Shown: one piece after another, positions 62,055 to 64,000 of the stretch
Position numbering within the stretch: the stretch's first letter is position 1
Layout: each line of letters opens with the position of its first letter
Source: Bacillota bacterium
Lineage (GTDB): Bacteria; Bacillota; Bacilli; Desulfuribacillales; Desulfuribacillaceae
Direction: 5' to 3'
Assembly (NCBI GenBank): GCA_023388635.1
Contig: JAEWFW010000022.1
Span: 1 to 64,000 of the forward strand
DNA: 64,000 nt
Translations under genes and position numbers: made by a program
The notes under the pieces: model-generated
Seen by the model: only the letters and a program-made list of their open reading frames with translations
What the model was told of the DNA's origin: nothing
The model's database searches: none

Positions 62055-63728
62055 GTGTTGAAGAGTGACATAGAAATTGCCCAGGAAGCGGTCATGGAGC
62101 CGATAGGTAATATCGCTAAGCAATTAGGGATGATAGAAGATGATATTGAGCTATATGGGAAATATAAAGCGAAATTGCCGTTAGAGTTATATGATAAGCT
62201 ACAAGAAAAACCGGATGGTAAGCTCATATTAGTCACAGCCATTAATCCGACTCCAGCGGGGGAAGGGAAATCGACGACGACGGTAGGTTTGGGACAAGCG
62301 TTGCATCAGGTAGGCAAGAAAGCAATTATTGCACTGCGCGAACCATCCTTGGGTCCGAGCTTCGGTATTAAAGGCGGAGCTGCCGGCGGCGGATATGCAC
62401 AAGTGATACCGATGGAGGATATCAACTTGCATTTTACTGGTGATTTCCATGCGATTACATCAGCTCACAATTTGCTTTCTGCACTGATTGATAATCACAT
62501 CCATCAAGGGAACTCATTGCAGATCGATCCCAGACGGATTTTATGGAAACGTGTAGTCGATTTAAATGACCGCGCATTGCGCAATGTCGTTGTCGGACTC
62601 GGCGGTACGGCGAACGGCGTACCTCGGGAAGATGGATTCGATATTACAGTCGCTTCGGAGATTATGGCGATTTTATGTCTCGCCCGTGACTTGCCAGATT
62701 TAAAAGAGCGGATCCGACGGATTGTCATTGGATATACATATGCTAATACACCGGTAACGGCAGACGATGTCAAGGCGGCGGGAGCGATGACGCTGTTGCT
62801 GAAAGACGCGATTAAACCAAATTTAGTACAGACGTTAGAAGGGACACCGGCGATCATCCACGGCGGACCGTTTGCCAATATCGCCCATGGATGCAATAGT
62901 GTGATTGCGACGAAGATGGCGCTGAAATTGGCAGACTATACAGTGACAGAAGCGGGATTCGGGGCTGACCTAGGTGCCGAGAAGTTTTTTGATATCAAAT
63001 GCAGATTAGGCAATTTGCAGCCGGATGCGGTTGTGATTGTCGCTACTGTCCGCGCATTGAAAATGCATGGTGGCATTGCCAAAGCAGACCTGGGAACAGA
63101 AAATGTCGAAGCGATTCAAGCAGGCTTTGCCAACTTGGCAAAACATATAGAGAACATTAAGCAATACCAATTGCCATTGGTCGTAGCGATTAATCAATTC
63201 CCGACTGATACCGATGCAGAACTGCAGAAGATTTTTGATTTGTGCCGCCGACATGAAGTGGATGCTGTACTGTCGGAAGTTTGGAGCAGAGGCGGTGCAG
63301 GAGGGCTGGAGCTCGCTAAGAAAGTCATCGATTTGACGGAAGGTCAAAAGAGTCAATTCCGTTTGCTGTACGAAGATAGTGCGTCGATCAAAGAAAAGAT
63401 TGAGACGATCGCTAAAACGATCTATGGAGCCGATTGCGTTGACTATACGCTGACTGCATTGAAACAGATTGAGCAGTTGGAAAATGCCGGATATGGAACG
63501 ATGCCTATTTGTATGGCGAAAACACAGTATTCTTTAAGTGACGATCCGAGTAAACTGGGAAGACCGACCGGCTTTCACATCGCTGTCCGGGAAATTAGAG
63601 CGTCGATTGGCGCCGGATTTATTGTCGCCTTGACAGGTGAAATGCTGACGATGCCAGGGTTGCCAAGAGTACCGTCGGCGGATCGCATGGACATTGACGA
63701 AAATGGAGTCATTAAGGGTCTATTTTAA
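62055..63728 (+). CDS. fhs: Formate-tetrahydrofolate ligase
   Basis: A 557-residue ligase. The start is GTG 62055 or the adjacent TTG, behind AAAGGAAG. It has the P-loop region TPAGEGKSTTTVGLGQAL near residue 70, REPSLGPSFGIKGGAAGGGY, NLHFTGDFHAITSAHNLLSA and MCMAKTQYS-like ICMAKTQYSLSDDP near the end. It makes 10-formyl-THF from formate and ATP, for one-carbon metabolism or the Wood-Ljungdahl methyl branch. coaX occupies this spot in B. subtilis. Confidence 0.96.
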   Translation: MLKSDIEIAQEAVMEPIGNIAKQLGMIEDDIELYGKYKAKLPLELYDKLQEKPDGKLILVTAINPTPAGEGKSTTTVGLGQALHQVGKKAIIALREPSLGPSFGIKGGAAGGGYAQVIPMEDINLHFTGDFHAITSAHNLLSALIDNHIHQGNSLQIDPRRILWKRVVDLNDRALRNVVVGLGGTANGVPREDGFDITVASEIMAILCLARDLPDLKERIRRIVIGYTYANTPVTADDVKAAGAMTLLLKDAIKPNLVQTLEGTPAIIHGGPFANIAHGCNSVIATKMALKLADYTVTEAGFGADLGAEKFFDIKCRLGNLQPDAVVIVATVRALKMHGGIAKADLGTENVEAIQAGFANLAKHIENIKQYQLPLVVAINQFPTDTDAELQKIFDLCRRHEVDAVLSEVWSRGGAGGLELAKKVIDLTEGQKSQFRLLYEDSASIKEKIETIAKTIYGADCVDYTLTALKQIEQLENAGYGTMPICMAKTQYSLSDDPSKLGRPTGFHIAVREIRASIGAGFIVALTGEMLTMPGLPRVPSADRMDIDENGVIKGLF

Positions 63729-63744
63729 AAAATCAATTAATAGA

Positions 63745-63790
63745 AAAAACTGCACTTGGAAACACATTTTCAAGGCAGTTTTTTTGTTTT
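63745..63790. terminator. Shared terminator between fhs and the right-edge gene
   Basis: The stem AAACTGC-CTTG (63747-63758) pairs with CAAG-GCAGTTT (63771-63781). It is flanked by an A-run on the left and a T-run on the right, so it can stop transcription from both converging genes. Confidence 0.8.
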
Positions 63791-64000
63791 TAAAATATCA
63801 GGATCTGCGGCAGAATAATCAGCAGTGTTGCCAGCAACGAGGACGCAAAGATATTGCGTGTGCGGGCATACAGCATACTGAATACGACGGAGCCGAACGG
63901 CGCGATCAAGAATGACTGTATCATCACTTCAATTAATGCCATTTCGTGAATGTAGAGATTGACGAAACAGTTGGTTAACGCGACGACACCGGCGGTGGCA
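63790..64000 (-). CDS. Membrane protein, C-terminal part only
   Basis: On the minus strand a frame enters from the right edge and ends with TAA at 63790-63792, giving the last 69 residues. It has two or three hydrophobic stretches (GVVALTNCFVNLYI, VMIQSFLIAPFGSVVFSML, and the final NIFASSLLATLLIILPQILI). This could be the end of an intramembrane protease or a small permease; too little is present to tell. Confidence 0.55.
   Translation of the reverse strand, partial: ATAGVVALTNCFVNLYIHEMALIEVMIQSFLIAPFGSVVFSMLYARTRNIFASSLLATLLIILPQILIF

Noticed and set aside
63694..63915. 73-codon plus-strand frame after fhs
   Set aside because: It overlaps the fhs end and the terminator. The minus strand there reads as the hydrophobic tail of a membrane protein.
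1..64000. CRISPR array or complete insertion sequence
   Set aside because: No regularly spaced repeats and no transposase with terminal inverted repeats were seen. The only repeat pair is the one at 5871 and 8271.

Overview
The window is a chromosomal segment of an endospore-forming, probably anaerobic member of the Bacillota. From about 8.9 kb onward the gene order follows the dnaX-to-ftsH region of Bacillus subtilis closely: scr, dnaX, yaaK, recR, yaaL, bofA, then yaaO-like, tmk, holB, yaaT, yabA, yabB, rsmI, abrB, metG, tatD, yabE-like, rnmV, ksgA, veg, ispE, purR, spoVG, glmU, prs, pth, fin, mfd, spoVT, yabM, yabN, hup, yabO, yabP, yabQ, divIC, yabR, spoIIE, yabS, yabT, tilS, hpt and ftsH. 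Many of these are sporulation genes. A four-subunit 2-oxoacid:ferredoxin oxidoreductase and a formate-tetrahydrofolate ligase point to anaerobic metabolism. An anaerobic Bacilli lineage of the Desulfuribacillus kind would fit, but the genus is inference.

Region 1 (1-8.3 kb) is accessory DNA. It holds a decayed mobilizable element of the Tn4451/Tn1549 style: excisionase-type HTH, RepA-like ATPase with an internal deletion, a hairpin-rich candidate oriT, MobC, relaxase, TnpW-like remnant and truncated TnpX-type serine recombinase. Further scraps follow: a zinc-finger protein split by TAG, a helical-repeat protein fragment, an orphan ParE-like toxin, an AlbA/Schlafen ATPase gene, and a frameshifted small gene. 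An imperfect direct repeat of about 62 nt (toxin 3' end plus terminator) brackets the last part and abuts the tRNA cluster.

Region 2 (8.3-9.3 kb) carries RNA genes: tRNA-Arg(ACG), tRNA-Ser(GCU), tRNA-Ser(UGA) on the minus strand, tRNA-Ser(GGA) and the large SRP RNA on the plus strand.

Region 3 (9.4-25.7 kb) holds an orphan PAS histidine kinase, replication/recombination genes, the kor operon led by a P-loop protein, an unknown gene coupled to a lysine/ornithine decarboxylase-family gene, the tmk-holB-yaaT-yabA block and abrB on the opposite strand with Spo0A boxes.

Region 4 (25.8-45.1 kb) holds a short tyrosine recombinase, metG to prsA, a structured leader before rnmV, tandem promoters before veg, and a response regulator/CheC/hybrid kinase set inserted between spoVG and glmU.

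Region 5 (45.3-64 kb) holds spoVT to ftsH, with a minus-strand dCMP deaminase, a ThrE-type exporter pair, fhs, and the end of a membrane protein gene running off the right edge.

Compared with B. subtilis I do not see yazA, yabG, sspF, yabJ, ctc or coaX at their usual places.
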